A DNA stretch of 50,849 bases from Firmicutes bacterium UBA7510 (GCA_002479485.1 DLNM01000055.1:1-50849); one strand, 5' to 3'; positions 25,044-34,947 are shown, counted from the stretch's first letter. Notes: generated from the letters alone by a model not told the origin. A program made the numbers and translations.

Positions 25044-26417
25044 TTATACAAATACATAAAATCTACTTGGTCCACCGCCTATATTTCCGATTCCTGAACC
25101 TTTTTGTTTCCAAATAAAGGATAAATTAGTCCCTGCTTTTCTAAGCATTATATATCCCTTTGAGTTATATGTAGAACTATCACCACTCACAACCCCATCA
25201 TACCATTGATTAACTAGTAAATATCTTGAATCTTGTGCCCGCAACATAAATCCAGTTCCACTACTGCGTGTTATATAGAGGCTTTCAGCATAGACATATC
25301 TAAAATCAATACCGATATCAATTGTAAATAAAACATATTCTTGACCATCATTTAAATTAATATTATCTACATATGTATTATAATATATATAATATGGTGG
25401 ATTTGCTAGCCTCGCTTCTAATGGAGTTAGTCTATTATTTATTAGACAACCTTGATAAGCACTTAATGCTTCCCCATCAACGTAACTTACAGCAGTTAAA
25501 TCATTTCTTGTCTTAACATGTCCATAATTTGCTGTTGTACCTAGTCCGTACGTTGTAGCTGAACTTGCATGGTTTGTAGGTGCTTTTGTACTATCTGAAG
25601 CATGAGAATGCGTTGATACTTCCCCAGTCAATTTAGCTTCAATTTCAGCTTTAGTAATGTCACTATTTTTCTGTGCATTAGATGGTGCGTGAGTAGATTG
25701 ACTGTGTTCATATGCAGTCTTACCTCTGTCCCCACGATATGCTGTAGATGATGTCTCACCTAAACTTAATCCACTTGGTATATTATTTATAGTTGCAATT
25801 TCATTACCATTAATTGTAGGTGTACCAGTAAATTGAGGACTTTCTTTGTCCGCTTTTTGTTCCATTTTCGCCCCAATTTCTTGGAGTATTATTTCTGTAT
25901 TAGCACCAGTATAATAATTACCTGCATCAGATATAGCTATATTGGTACCAATTAAATCAGAGGACTTAGCATATATATTGCTTGCTAAAGTGGCAGTTAC
26001 TGTTGTGGCATTGCTTATTGATGCTATAATAGACATATTTCTTTCAATTATAGTTGAAGCACTATATGCTGGTATATATTCAGCAGAACTTCCAGCATTG
26101 CCATACATATATAATATTTCACCTATATCTGGATCAGTAGCATATACACCTATCTCTCGCAAATAAAACCCTGTAGTGACAGTTTGATTGGAGAAATATG
26201 TTTCAATAGTCGCTTCACCTGTATTAGTATTAACCTTTAACTTTGTTATATCTAATGTTTTTACCACGTTTATTAAGTTAGTCATTGCTGATATATCTTG
26301 TGTTGTAAGAGCTCCATCACCTAATTTAATTCTAGTAAAATTTAAAGTTTTTCCAGCTAACGCTTTTGCCAATAAATTTTTACCTAAATCTGTTATATAA
26401 ATACCGTTAAAAGCCAT
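25044..26417 (-). CDS. Tail fibre / tail-collar protein (P2 gpH type)
   Basis: 457 residues. The N-terminus (FNGIYITDLGKNLLAKALAGKTLNFTRIKLGDG) matches the DUF3751 tail-collar fibre domain that attaches fibres to the baseplate. The middle is low-complexity (TKAEIEAKLTGEVSTHSHAS, TAYRGDRGKTAYEHSQSTHA), typical of repetitive shafts, and the C-terminus is beta-rich with Tyr and Gly, probably the receptor-binding tip. It follows gpI as in P2. Confidence 0.9.
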   Translation of the reverse strand: MAFNGIYITDLGKNLLAKALAGKTLNFTRIKLGDGALTTQDISAMTNLINVVKTLDITKLKVNTNTGEATIETYFSNQTVTTGFYLREIGVYATDPDIGEILYMYGNAGSSAEYIPAYSASTIIERNMSIIASISNATTVTATLASNIYAKSSDLIGTNIAISDAGNYYTGANTEIILQEIGAKMEQKADKESPQFTGTPTINGNEIATINNIPSGLSLGETSSTAYRGDRGKTAYEHSQSTHAPSNAQKNSDITKAEIEAKLTGEVSTHSHASDSTKAPTNHASSATTYGLGTTANYGHVKTRNDLTAVSYVDGEALSAYQGCLINNRLTPLEARLANPPYYIYYNTYVDNINLNDGQEYVLFTIDIGIDFRYVYAESLYITRSSGTGFMLRAQDSRYLLVNQWYDGVVSGDSSTYNSKGYIMLRKAGTNLSFIWKQKGSGIGNIGGGPSRFYVFV

Positions 26418-26984
26418 CTAACTATTCACCTGCCTTAAAATAAAATTATCTGAAATATGAATTATATTGCCTATATATGTTTTTTGTGGATCAGTTAATT
26501 TAACTACCACTTCACTTAATACTGAGCGTGCATTTTTAACTGATTTTATTACCCTTGCAAATTCGTCAGCCATACTTTCATTTGCGCTTTGATTTGTTGT
26601 TTCTACTTTAAATGTAAATGTAGCAGCTCCAGTTTCTTCAAACCACTCAATCACTGTACCGTCACCAAATATTGCTGTAACTTTATCTTCAATAGCAATC
26701 TTTGTTCCCATTTTCATAAAATAAATAAGACTATTTTTAATTAATAGTCTCTTAGTCTGTATATTGAATGAATTTAAGTAGCCATCTACACGCATTTGTA
26801 AAGCCAAATGATCTAATACAAAACCTTCTAAGTTATCTATGCTAGAATAGATATTAACATATTTAATATTTTGTATTAGATTTAAAAATTCTGTTTCTAT
26901 TGCTTTGCTTAATGCTCTATTGTGTGCATTTTTAAAATTTGGTGGTAGTAAATTAATATACTTTATTTGATTAATATTAATCAT
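26418..26984 (-). CDS. Tail protein I (P2 gpI-like baseplate protein)
   Basis: 188 residues. The N-terminal LLPPNFKNAHNRAL and the segment IDNLEGFVLDHLALQMRVDGY match the phage tail protein I family, a baseplate component between gpJ and the fibre. It overlaps gene J by 8 nt and ends directly before the fibre gene. Confidence 0.85.
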   Translation of the reverse strand: MININQIKYINLLPPNFKNAHNRALSKAIETEFLNLIQNIKYVNIYSSIDNLEGFVLDHLALQMRVDGYLNSFNIQTKRLLIKNSLIYFMKMGTKIAIEDKVTAIFGDGTVIEWFEETGAATFTFKVETTNQSANESMADEFARVIKSVKNARSVLSEVVVKLTDPQKTYIGNIIHISDNFILRQVNS

Positions 26985-28113
26985 CTTCTAGTCCTCCAAA
27001 TGTTACAGTTGGAATATCATTAGCTATAGCCACAGAACTATTATTTACAGTTGTAAATGTAGGCGAAGTTATTACTAATCTTTTTGCACCTGCTTTTCTA
27101 ACTAATTCAATTAATTCATCTGGATTGATATCTTTACCTATTTTATTCTTTTGATTTGATATATATTGATTTACAGCTTTAGTTACATTAGTTTTGATGG
27201 TTTCCACAATATCAGTATTACTAGAACTGATATAATAAGTGAAATTTATTGTATAATTTACTGCAGTAGGAGCAACTATTGATAGATTATCTGTTAATGG
27301 TCTTTTATCTTCTAGGTAATTTTTAAGAGACGTTAAAAAAGCAGATTGTGGCAACACTCCATTTTCTAATAAACATACTACTGATACACTTCCAGCAGCG
27401 CTGCTATTAACCTTAACATCAGATATAGAACTAGAAAACTCTTTAGCAAAGTATTCATATGCTAAAGCAGGTCCAGCTACAGAAAAACTATTTGGCTTTA
27501 AATATATTCTTTCTGCGTAATTATCATCACTTTCAACATCTGCACCACCTTGTGAAGCTTCAGTGTTACTTACACTTTTTACATATGGTATAGTGTCTAC
27601 AAGTATATTAATTTGTCCAACTAAATATTTATTACCTATACTACCTTTTGTAGTACATTCACATATTATATCTTTATATGTAGTTCCGGCAGCTATAACT
27701 TCTGCCTGTATTGTTTTAAAAAATATACTATCACCAGCACTTACTCTTGTACCACCTGGAATAGTTACACTCTCTGTCAATGTAGTAGATAAAGTAAATC
27801 TAACTTTAGTAACTGCAGCTTTTGATTGATTTCTTGGTGTATTAGTCAATGCCCCTAAATTATCTAATTTACTCTCTAAGGCATATTTTAATAGATTCTG
27901 CTTAGCTGAATTGTTAATATACTCATAACCAGATATTATCATACTCGCAAATGTCAATATTTCAATTCTTTCACTATCTCCTGGCTTTAATATCTTTTTA
28001 ATTCCAGTTTCTTTTTCATATTCTTCCTGATATATATTTATCATATTTGAAATTATCGTTTCAGGATTAACAGATAAAAAGTTTATATCAGGAATATTGC
28101 TTAATCTACTCAT
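26977..28113 (-). CDS. Baseplate wedge protein J
   Basis: 378 residues of the Baseplate_J family: an N-terminal helical part (NMINIYQEEYEKETG), the central AAVTKVRFTLSTTLTESVTIPGGTRVSAGD beta domain start, EASQGGADVESDDNYAERI, and a C-terminal domain with NPDELIELVRKAGAKRL. It forms the outer baseplate with gp25/W. It overlaps W by 8 nt. Confidence 0.95.
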   Translation of the reverse strand: MSRLSNIPDINFLSVNPETIISNMINIYQEEYEKETGIKKILKPGDSERIEILTFASMIISGYEYINNSAKQNLLKYALESKLDNLGALTNTPRNQSKAAVTKVRFTLSTTLTESVTIPGGTRVSAGDSIFFKTIQAEVIAAGTTYKDIICECTTKGSIGNKYLVGQINILVDTIPYVKSVSNTEASQGGADVESDDNYAERIYLKPNSFSVAGPALAYEYFAKEFSSSISDVKVNSSAAGSVSVVCLLENGVLPQSAFLTSLKNYLEDKRPLTDNLSIVAPTAVNYTINFTYYISSSNTDIVETIKTNVTKAVNQYISNQKNKIGKDINPDELIELVRKAGAKRLVITSPTFTTVNNSSVAIANDIPTVTFGGLEDD

Positions 28114-28390
28114 TTTTAATCACCACCAATGGAATTACACTACTACCTTTAACTTTGAAATTTATTTCTATTGAAACTATTTCAGGTTCGTACTTTCTAA
28201 TTCTGTTTATAATCTCGGCCATTAATAAAACTTTTGCTTCAACAATTGGTCTATCTAAAATAGAATAATCAATACCAAAGTTTCTATCATAAGGAACACT
28301 TCCCACAGGAGTGCTTAATAAATTTTTAATTCTAGTTATTTGACTTGTATCAACACCACCTGTAATAACTGATTCATTTAGTACTATCAT
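28106..28390 (-). CDS. Baseplate protein W (GPW/gp25 family)
   Basis: 94 residues. The segment RIKNLLSTPVGSVPYDRNFGIDYSIL is the gp25-like lysozyme-fold signature (EPR-type core without lysozyme activity). It starts sheath polymerisation in contractile tails. It overlaps genes on both sides by 4-8 nt. Confidence 0.92.
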   Translation of the reverse strand: MIVLNESVITGGVDTSQITRIKNLLSTPVGSVPYDRNFGIDYSILDRPIVEAKVLLMAEIINRIRKYEPEIVSIEINFKVKGSSVIPLVVIKNE

Positions 28391-28773
28391 ACATATTCCT
28401 CCATACTTACATTAAGTGTGCCTTTAAGTATTTTTCCGTTATTATCTATAATATCTAAACCCTGCTCAACAGAAACTACCTTCCATTTATACACACCTAA
28501 TGGAACACCAATAATTAATGTATCCACTACTCCAGTACGCACAAAATTCAACCATCTATCAAGTTCACTTTTAACATCAATACCACTTAATATGTCTAAT
28601 TCAATTGTAAAATCTATTGTATCTAGTCCAGGACCATCAAAGGAGCTTTTAGGTTTGCTTCCAATAACATCATGTGATGACCATCTGCTTTGTGCGCTTC
28701 TGCTTACGTCTTTAATTGTATATTTCTTAGTATCAGATACTTCAAAAACTACTCCTTCAAATGCACCTATCAT
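28387..28773 (-). CDS. Tail protein of the P2 gpU family
   Basis: 128 residues with the gpU-like pattern SRSAQSRWSSHDVIGSKPKSSFDGPGLDTIDFTIELDI and a C-terminal KWKVVSVEQG strand. gpU caps or terminates the P2 tail tube. Here it lies between V and W rather than after the tape measure as in P2. Confidence 0.8.
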   Translation of the reverse strand: MIGAFEGVVFEVSDTKKYTIKDVSRSAQSRWSSHDVIGSKPKSSFDGPGLDTIDFTIELDILSGIDVKSELDRWLNFVRTGVVDTLIIGVPLGVYKWKVVSVEQGLDIIDNNGKILKGTLNVSMEEYV

Positions 28774-28790
28774 TCTTCTCCCTCCCAGAA

Positions 28791-29015
28791 TTAAGTTATA
28801 ATTTTACCAATTATATATCCTTGCTTTTCATTTGTATAACCAATTAATACCCTGTCGTTAATACTTATATAAGGAAAATTTGTATCATTAGTATTAAAAT
28901 TAGAATCTATCGGTACAACAATAAACAAATCATCACTTGTCATGTTATCTTTATCTGGAAAGAATACTTTTATTTTATTATTATCAACTGAACTTACTCT
29001 TCCTTCTCTAATCAT
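28791..29015 (-). CDS. Short baseplate assembly protein V
   Basis: 74 residues with REGRVSSVDNNKIKVFFPDKDN and ISINDRVLIGYTNEKQGYIIGKI, the OB-fold part of phage baseplate spike protein V. The beta-helical tip region of longer V proteins is missing, so the spike tip is provided by another protein or the spike is blunt. Confidence 0.8.
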   Translation of the reverse strand: MIREGRVSSVDNNKIKVFFPDKDNMTSDDLFIVVPIDSNFNTNDTNFPYISINDRVLIGYTNEKQGYIIGKIIT

Positions 29016-30035
29016 TTAATATCCCTCCAAACATTTATGTATTTCAATCATAGTGTTATAATTTGGAAGTTCATGTGTAGCTCTATCTACAAAGTATTTT
29101 CCATCAAATTTTCCAAAACCACTTACATTAATATTAACCCCACCGACCAAACTAACATTTCCTATAAGTGTTATAGATCCAGTTACTTCTTTTTTATTTA
29201 ACTGCCTTAATTTACTCATAACTAAAATTTCAGCTTCAGCATAAGACTTTGCTATAGTATTAATTTTATATTCTTTTAATTTTTCATTGTCCTTAGGTTC
29301 ATAAATAGAATATTTATACTCTTTATAGGTACCATCAGTATCGATATAAGTTATTTTGCAAGAATCATATGCTGTATTAGTCAATTGGCTCTTAAAATCA
29401 TAGCTTATAGTATCTTTATTATTTTTAACAACTGTATATACTGCTTGTTTACTCTCATACTGTTTTTCACTAAAAATAACAATTGTTTTATCTGTTAATT
29501 TAAACGCTAATCCATACGCCTCAGTTAATTCAGTTAAATAACTCATATCGGAATTTTCACTTTGTTCGCTGGTCCCAACAGTAATTCTATCAGCATCATA
29601 GAATAGCTTTAATCCATTTCTTTTTGCGATTTCATTTGCTATCTCTTCTACTGTGGCATTAATCCAAACCTTAGAATTTTTAGTTTCTGTAAAATTTGAA
29701 TTACTTGGTTTTGAGATTGCTTGAATTACTACTGTATCAGGTGGGCCTGAGAAACTAGGTTCATCAATTAAAAAATCACCGCAGTTTAACTTTTGTGTTT
29801 CTCCAAATTTGTTCCAATTTAGAGTATTAATTTCTGCATAAATATGATCATATTTATTTAGCATATTATTATTTATCCAATCGTTATTATCATCAGACAA
29901 AGTTATGTCAATTGTGTCTGCTTCACCTTTAGCACAATCGACATAACTAAAACTACTTATTTGATTATTTATATACTTTGAAATATCAGTACCAGAATAC
30001 ATAACTTTTAAAGATGCTCTTCTTGCTAATTCCAT
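29016..30035 (-). CDS. Baseplate hub protein D (late control D family)
   Basis: About 339 residues. The N-terminus (LARRASLKVMYSGTDIS...SFSYVDCAKGEADTIDITLSD) and the middle (NGLKLFYDADRITVGTSEQSENSDMSYLTEL) match phage late control protein D, which forms the hub below the tube. The start at 30035 has AAGGTG 5 nt upstream; an earlier ATG overlaps the X gene end and lacks a site. Confidence 0.9.
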   Translation of the reverse strand: MELARRASLKVMYSGTDISKYINNQISSFSYVDCAKGEADTIDITLSDDNNDWINNNMLNKYDHIYAEINTLNWNKFGETQKLNCGDFLIDEPSFSGPPDTVVIQAISKPSNSNFTETKNSKVWINATVEEIANEIAKRNGLKLFYDADRITVGTSEQSENSDMSYLTELTEAYGLAFKLTDKTIVIFSEKQYESKQAVYTVVKNNKDTISYDFKSQLTNTAYDSCKITYIDTDGTYKEYKYSIYEPKDNEKLKEYKINTIAKSYAEAEILVMSKLRQLNKKEVTGSITLIGNVSLVGGVNINVSGFGKFDGKYFVDRATHELPNYNTMIEIHKCLEGY

Positions 30036-30036
30036 A

Positions 30037-30240
30037 TTACACCTTCTTCCATGGTGGTAATTCATTAGATACTGATTCTTCTATCTTTGGTATATTAAGC
30101 TCAATATCGCCACTAAATATAACTGTATTAATATAGTTAGGATTAACTTGCATTAGTTTATTTGAATGCTTTTCTTTTCCATAACATTTAAACGATATTA
30201 AGTCCCAAGTATCTCCACTAATTGTTTTATATAAAGCCAT
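30037..30240 (-). CDS. Tail protein X (LysM-like)
   Basis: 67 residues matching the P2 gpX family: YKTISGDTWDLISFKCYG at the N-terminus and a VIFSGDIELNIPKI end. It is a small LysM-fold baseplate hub component encoded just before D, as in P2-type phages. Confidence 0.9.
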   Translation of the reverse strand: MALYKTISGDTWDLISFKCYGKEKHSNKLMQVNPNYINTVIFSGDIELNIPKIEESVSNELPPWKKV

Positions 30241-30260
30241 TATTTCACCACCTACACTAC

Positions 30261-32108
30261 CTAAGCTAACTGTACTCTAGCCTTTCCATTGAAGTAATTA
30301 TCCATATCTCTCTTAAATTCTTTAGAACTTTCCTTGGTTGCCTTTTTAATTTCATTTTTATCTGCATCACCATAGAAAACATTTGTATTGTGATACGTAA
30401 TGCTAACTTCTTTATCTCTACTTCCAAAGTTCTTATTTTTTATTGCATTAGAAAATACATTTGAAAGCATCCTGTTAGACTTTCTACTTTCAAGAGGAAT
30501 AACAGCTTCTTTTCCTGCTTCACCAGTCATTGCTACAGTAGCCTTTTGGACTATACCACCTTTTGCCAACATGGGTATTTCTGGTATGCTAAATCCAAAT
30601 TTTTTGCCACCTATTAGAGGTATCCAATCAGGAGCTTCAATGTTAGCCAGCTTATTTATGCCCCTTATTCCTATATTAATAACTGAAATTACTCCATTTA
30701 TTACACCTTTACCAATACCAACAATTCCACCAAAAATATTTCCAAATACTCCTGTAATTCCATCCCAAGCTAATTGCCAATTCCCAGTAAAAACACCAGT
30801 AACAAAATCAATGATTCCTTCAAATGCACCTAAAACGTGACCAATAACATCACTTACTGTTGTATACCACGTTCCAAGAAGTTGACCTATAGCAGGGAAT
30901 ACTACTTCAAAAGTTCCTTTTAAAAATCCTAAAATAGGTTTAACTACATTCCAAGCCTTAGAAAGAACACGTCCAATTTGTGGGAAAAACTTTTCTGCAG
31001 CTTTGCCGACAGCAGGTATTATTGTAGTTGCTAAAAAATCAAATGCTTTTGATAAACCTGTAGTTAGTAAATAATCTTTAGCTTTCTTTACACCATGACC
31101 AATTGCACTAAATGCTTTTTTACCAGCCTCATACATAGCTTTAAAAGTAGACTTGTATGGCTCCAAAGCTTTATTTGCCTTTTTAAGCCCATCTTTTATT
31201 GTGTTTAATGCATTTATACCTCTTTGTTTTACTTCGCCAAATCTTCCTGTAATTTTTTTAATTATTGGTGGAATAAAGTCAATTTTGTCTGTTACCCATT
31301 CTATAGCTATACCAACCTTATCCATCGCTTTAAGAGCAAACTTCTCAATACTTGGAAACATTTTTAGTGCTAATCCCGCAAACTTTGCTTGCATAGGTAA
31401 TATTTTTCGACCTATATTTTCTTGTAACGACCCCCACACTTCAGATGCTTGTTTAATTTTACCTTGGTCTGTTTCAGCCATAGCTTTATTGACACCACCA
31501 ACATTTTGTTTTAAAACTTCTGCTAATGTAGCAGCTTTTTGCTCTTCTGTTCCAAATTTAAGAATTTGTTCTTGAGTCTTTGAAAAAATAATACCCGCTC
31601 TACTCAATGCACTAGTTTGACCAACCATTACTTTACCTATCATATTACCTATAGATACTGCATCATTTTGTGTAGCATTAAGTCCTTTTTGTTGAACTAT
31701 TAAGTCATTCATTCCTTCCATCAGTGTTGTCAAACTGCCTTCTTGTAATTGATATGTCGCTAATTGTTGCATTCCAGCAATTTGAACATCACCTGCAACA
31801 ATGCCTGTCCTCTCATATGCATCTGCCAACTTTCCTATGTTCTCAGCTGCATTAGAAGATATGCCAGGTGTATTTTTTAAAATAGCTTGCAATTTAGTTT
31901 CAGCTTCAATTTGTTCTCTAGCCGCTTGTATACTACCTTTAGCATAGTTTGTTATTGCACTTATACCTACATATGCCCCAGCAATTCCTACTGCACCTTT
32001 AACTATACCTTTTATGGATGAGTTTATATTTCCAAGAGTTTTATCAAATCCTGCTGCCTTCTTAGCTCCAAAAACAACTCCCATTTTATACGTTTTTGCG
32101 CTCGCCAT
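30261..32108 (-). CDS. Tail tape measure protein
   Basis: 615 residues. It starts MASAKTYKMGVVFGAKK, with a helical N-terminal part (QAAREQIEAETKLQAILK) and TMP-family text (GMQQLATYQLQ, IGKVMVGQTSALSRAGI). Central hydrophobic segments follow, and near the C-terminus LAKGGIVQKATVAMTGEAGKE, a common tape measure end. At about 0.15 nm per residue it would set a tail of roughly 90 nm (inference). The start lies inside the E' frame. Confidence 0.92.
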   Translation of the reverse strand: MASAKTYKMGVVFGAKKAAGFDKTLGNINSSIKGIVKGAVGIAGAYVGISAITNYAKGSIQAAREQIEAETKLQAILKNTPGISSNAAENIGKLADAYERTGIVAGDVQIAGMQQLATYQLQEGSLTTLMEGMNDLIVQQKGLNATQNDAVSIGNMIGKVMVGQTSALSRAGIIFSKTQEQILKFGTEEQKAATLAEVLKQNVGGVNKAMAETDQGKIKQASEVWGSLQENIGRKILPMQAKFAGLALKMFPSIEKFALKAMDKVGIAIEWVTDKIDFIPPIIKKITGRFGEVKQRGINALNTIKDGLKKANKALEPYKSTFKAMYEAGKKAFSAIGHGVKKAKDYLLTTGLSKAFDFLATTIIPAVGKAAEKFFPQIGRVLSKAWNVVKPILGFLKGTFEVVFPAIGQLLGTWYTTVSDVIGHVLGAFEGIIDFVTGVFTGNWQLAWDGITGVFGNIFGGIVGIGKGVINGVISVINIGIRGINKLANIEAPDWIPLIGGKKFGFSIPEIPMLAKGGIVQKATVAMTGEAGKEAVIPLESRKSNRMLSNVFSNAIKNKNFGSRDKEVSITYHNTNVFYGDADKNEIKKATKESSKEFKRDMDNYFNGKARVQLA

Positions 32109-32555
32109 CCTCTATCACCTCATTAACTGCTTTTACTATTTTTGATAGGTTTATTAAGTCAATATTAATAAAAAAGTCAACGCCTGTTGACGTTGACATA
32201 GAGAGACTTACTATTAATTTTGTTAATTCGTGTACGCTTAATCCTATAATTCCTACTCTTGAAAAAAACTTTTCACAGCATTAGCAACTTTTTTACCTTC
32301 CTTTGCTGGTAAATTATTAAAGAACTCTATTGGTAAAGAGCATGCTCTAGCTGCTACTAAACAATCATATTTTGTGTCCATTTCAGGAATAGGACTTATG
32401 TACTCAGTTGTATTAAAATGTTTATCTATTTCCATTAAATCACTTGTTGTTAAATCGTCTAATTTTGATAAATCTAACTCTGTATATTCCTTGCCCTCAA
32501 ATTTATAAAGTTTATTAAATATTACTTTTCTAATATCAGTATTTTTATTTTCCAT
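32086..32555 (-). CDS. Tail assembly chaperone E-E' made by -1 frameshift
   Basis: The E frame reaches T-TTT-TTT (32262-32268) two codons before its stop. A -1 slip there continues in an open frame for 58 more residues (SRVGIIGLSVHELTKLIV...EDGERKNV) to a stop at 32086-32088, giving about 156 residues. The long product and position just before the tape measure are the standard E/E' (G/GT) arrangement, in which the extended protein coats the tape measure during tail assembly. Confidence 0.75.
32253..32555 (-). CDS. Tail assembly chaperone E
   Basis: 100 residues, mainly helical, with the motif FEGKEYTELDLSKLDDLTTSDL typical of gpE-like tail assembly proteins and a YDCLVAARACSLPIEFFNNLP segment. 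It is the unshifted product of the E/E' pair. AGGAGG 5 nt before the ATG. Confidence 0.85.
   Translation of the reverse strand: MENKNTDIRKVIFNKLYKFEGKEYTELDLSKLDDLTTSDLMEIDKHFNTTEYISPIPEMDTKYDCLVAARACSLPIEFFNNLPAKEGKKVANAVKSFFQE
32262..32268 (-). promoter_or_regulatory. -1 ribosomal frameshift site T-TTT-TTT
   Basis: Seven T on the minus strand, with the two TTT codons in frame with gene E (AGT TTT TTT CAA GAG TAG). A 7-bp GTCAACG/CGTTGAC stem lies further downstream and may stimulate slipping, though it is rather distant. Confidence 0.7.
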
Positions 32556-32563
32556 GTTTCCTC

Positions 32564-33082
32564 CTACATGTTTATTTTTTGCTCTGCTAAGTAATCTTTA
32601 TTGTTAACAACATAGATATAATTATATTTATCTAGTTCAATTAAGACGTCTTTATCAAGCATTATTTTTATATAGTAAACTTCTAATGTTACCTGTGTAT
32701 CTGTACCTTCTCCAGTTTTTAACTTTCCAGCATTAAAACCAACAGGCATTCCGCCAATAACTATTTTTAATCCTTGATGAAGTATTTTACCTTGAGATAC
32801 ATCATAACTATTTTGATCAGCTCTTAATGTTATTTGTTGATGTCTAGGTTCATTTAACTTTGCTGCTGATTTAGATAAGGTTCTAAATGGAACAGTTAAC
32901 TTTATACTACCAAAATGACCTATAACAGGGCTTTCAACTTCACCTAGTATTCCAGCACCACTAATTGCTGCTGTTATTGGTTCAAAGTTTGGCAATTCTA
33001 CATCACCGGTTATACCTACTAATTTTTCGCCTTCATCATACATGTTGTAACCATTAATTTTTTCTGGTATTGGATTAGACAT
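32564..33082 (-). CDS. Major tail tube protein (P2 FII type)
   Basis: 172 residues. The N-terminal IPEKINGYNMYDEGEKLVG and the MPVGFNAGKLKTGEGTDTQVTLEVYYIKI end match the P2-type tail tube family. It forms the rigid inner tube within the sheath. AGGAGG precedes the ATG; it is followed by gene E. Confidence 0.92.
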   Translation of the reverse strand: MSNPIPEKINGYNMYDEGEKLVGITGDVELPNFEPITAAISGAGILGEVESPVIGHFGSIKLTVPFRTLSKSAAKLNEPRHQQITLRADQNSYDVSQGKILHQGLKIVIGGMPVGFNAGKLKTGEGTDTQVTLEVYYIKIMLDKDVLIELDKYNYIYVVNNKDYLAEQKINM

Positions 33083-33093
33083 TTATATCCCTC

Positions 33094-34503
33094 CTAAACT
33101 AAAGATTGAGTAAATGCAGTAACATCATACTCTAAAACATTTTCAATTGCTTGCGCAGGCAAATATGGACTCAAATATTGTTTAAATCTTATTTTACCTG
33201 CTAGTAAATCAGTCTCTGGGTTATCTTCCGCATTATACTCAATTTTTGCATCTGCAATCTGAAATCTAGCTTTGTATCCACCAGCTTTCATATTTTCAGA
33301 ATCAACAATTGATTCAATAAGTCTTCTGTTCATTGGACTATCTACCTTTTGCCAATAAGTTAATATAAAACTATTTGCCCACCAATCAAACATTCTTCTA
33401 ACTGCAATGAACATATCTTTTACATCAGTACTAGATGGATATGCTGCTGTATAGTTACCCCAAGATTTAAAACCATTCATATTTAGAGCTGTTACAACCC
33501 CATAACTATTAATTACATTTGCTGTTTCTAAGTCAATTAATACTTCTGCACCTGTATCTAAGCATAGTCCAGTTATACCTAAATCCTTATTTGATGGAGA
33601 TACAAATGGTACACCATCATTTTCAGCATCAACTTTTGCTGCAACCATAGCAACCAATGTGCTTAAGAAGTATTGCTTATCACTAATTTTAGCTTTAGGC
33701 CAAAACACAGCACTTCTCTTATCAGTAAATCCATTACTGTTTTTCCATGCATTTATTTCTGTATATTCATCAACAGTTGTTGCAGTTGGTATATCAGCTA
33801 AAAACATTAAATTAAACATACCATTTAAATTGTTAACAACGGCCTTCATTGAATTATATATTTCTGTTAGTTGAGAATACTTTGGAGCTAATAACATCCC
33901 TAATGTTAATCCAAACTTAGGAAAGACCTGTTTAATCTTCTGTATACCGTTTTTAACATCAGCATTAGTAACTAATGAAGGTTTTATCTTATCATAAGTT
34001 ACAGATAGCTTAGTAGTTGATGATGTTATTTTAGTGCTTGTTGGAATAGCCGTAATTTTAACTTTTTCTTTTTCAAAACCTATTGTGTAATCTATATCTT
34101 TTACACAGGTTTGAGCACCTGATGTTACAACTACAGAGCTTAAAATAGCTAAATTATCATCTAAAATAGCTATGCCATTGCTTATAGGTATGTTAGCATT
34201 AGTTGTAGATTCTTTATGTGTTGCAGGATCTAAAACATTAATCATGATTATTGGACTAACTCCATATACCTCAAAAGCAGCACTGACAGCTTCTGAAATA
34301 GTAAAATTAGAAAAATCACCAATAGGACCTACTTTCTTAACTGCTTCCTCCAAAGTATATGCTAATTTAGGTTCAAGCGGTGTAGCAACTTCGCCCTGAT
34401 TAATCATTGCTGTACCAACAACTACTATATTACAACCACCAATAATTGGAGCTGAAGCTGATGTTGGATTTTCACTTATATAAATACCGTGTTTAATACT
34501 CAA
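33094..34503 (-). CDS. Tail sheath protein (P2 FI type)
   Basis: About 469 residues. The N-terminus (IKHGIYISENPTSASAPIIGGCNIVVVGTA) and C-terminus (RRLIESIVDSENMK...PETDLLAGKIRFKQYLSPYLPAQAIENVLEYD) match phage sheath proteins; the middle is an insert-like beta region (DIDYTIGFEKEKVKI). Its presence defines a contractile tail. The TTG at 34503 with AAGGAGTG 6 nt upstream is preferred; the longer frame (34542) would overlap the gene before it. Confidence 0.93.
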   Translation of the reverse strand: MSIKHGIYISENPTSASAPIIGGCNIVVVGTAMINQGEVATPLEPKLAYTLEEAVKKVGPIGDFSNFTISEAVSAAFEVYGVSPIIMINVLDPATHKESTTNANIPISNGIAILDDNLAILSSVVVTSGAQTCVKDIDYTIGFEKEKVKITAIPTSTKITSSTTKLSVTYDKIKPSLVTNADVKNGIQKIKQVFPKFGLTLGMLLAPKYSQLTEIYNSMKAVVNNLNGMFNLMFLADIPTATTVDEYTEINAWKNSNGFTDKRSAVFWPKAKISDKQYFLSTLVAMVAAKVDAENDGVPFVSPSNKDLGITGLCLDTGAEVLIDLETANVINSYGVVTALNMNGFKSWGNYTAAYPSSTDVKDMFIAVRRMFDWWANSFILTYWQKVDSPMNRRLIESIVDSENMKAGGYKARFQIADAKIEYNAEDNPETDLLAGKIRFKQYLSPYLPAQAIENVLEYDVTAFTQSLV

Positions 34504-34516
34504 TATAATCACTCCT

Positions 34517-34939
34517 TTACATATTTTCGTTATTATACACAACTAAAGGTATTGAGAAAGTAAACAAAATACCACCAAAATATTTAGGGTATGTTTCATC
34601 GTTTTCAGGCAATACCCACCTAATAGGTTTTTTAACTTCAAACATTCCACCTATTATTTTTTTACTTAACATATGTTGTCTAACTTCTTGAACTACATTT
34701 ACAGCCTTTATATATCCTGAGTAATCTAAATTAATGTCTTTTACACCAAAAGTAACTATAATCTCTTGAGTTGCTTCCTCTTCGTCCTCTTCTCCATTAC
34801 CTAATTGAACTAATGCATATGGAAAATGACTGTCATCCTTGCCTTGTCTTGGTGGAATAGATTGTTCAAAAACTTTAAAATCTTTTAAAAATGACTTTAA
34901 TTCATTTTTTACCTCATTTTGTAACATTAAAGGAGTCAT
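34517..34939 (-). CDS. Probable tail terminator/completion protein
   Basis: 140 residues with a pattern of small alpha/beta tail-completion proteins (N-terminal helix MLQNEVKNELKSFL, then HFPYALVQLGNGEEDEEEATQEIIVTFGV). I cannot assign a named family with certainty. The position between the minor tail Z-like gene and the sheath suits a tail terminator (gpU-like of lambda or gpR of P2). Confidence 0.65.
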   Translation of the reverse strand: MTPLMLQNEVKNELKSFLKDFKVFEQSIPPRQGKDDSHFPYALVQLGNGEEDEEEATQEIIVTFGVKDINLDYSGYIKAVNVVQEVRQHMLSKKIIGGMFEVKKPIRWVLPENDETYPKYFGGILFTFSIPLVVYNNENM

Positions 34940-34947
34940 AATTCCTC

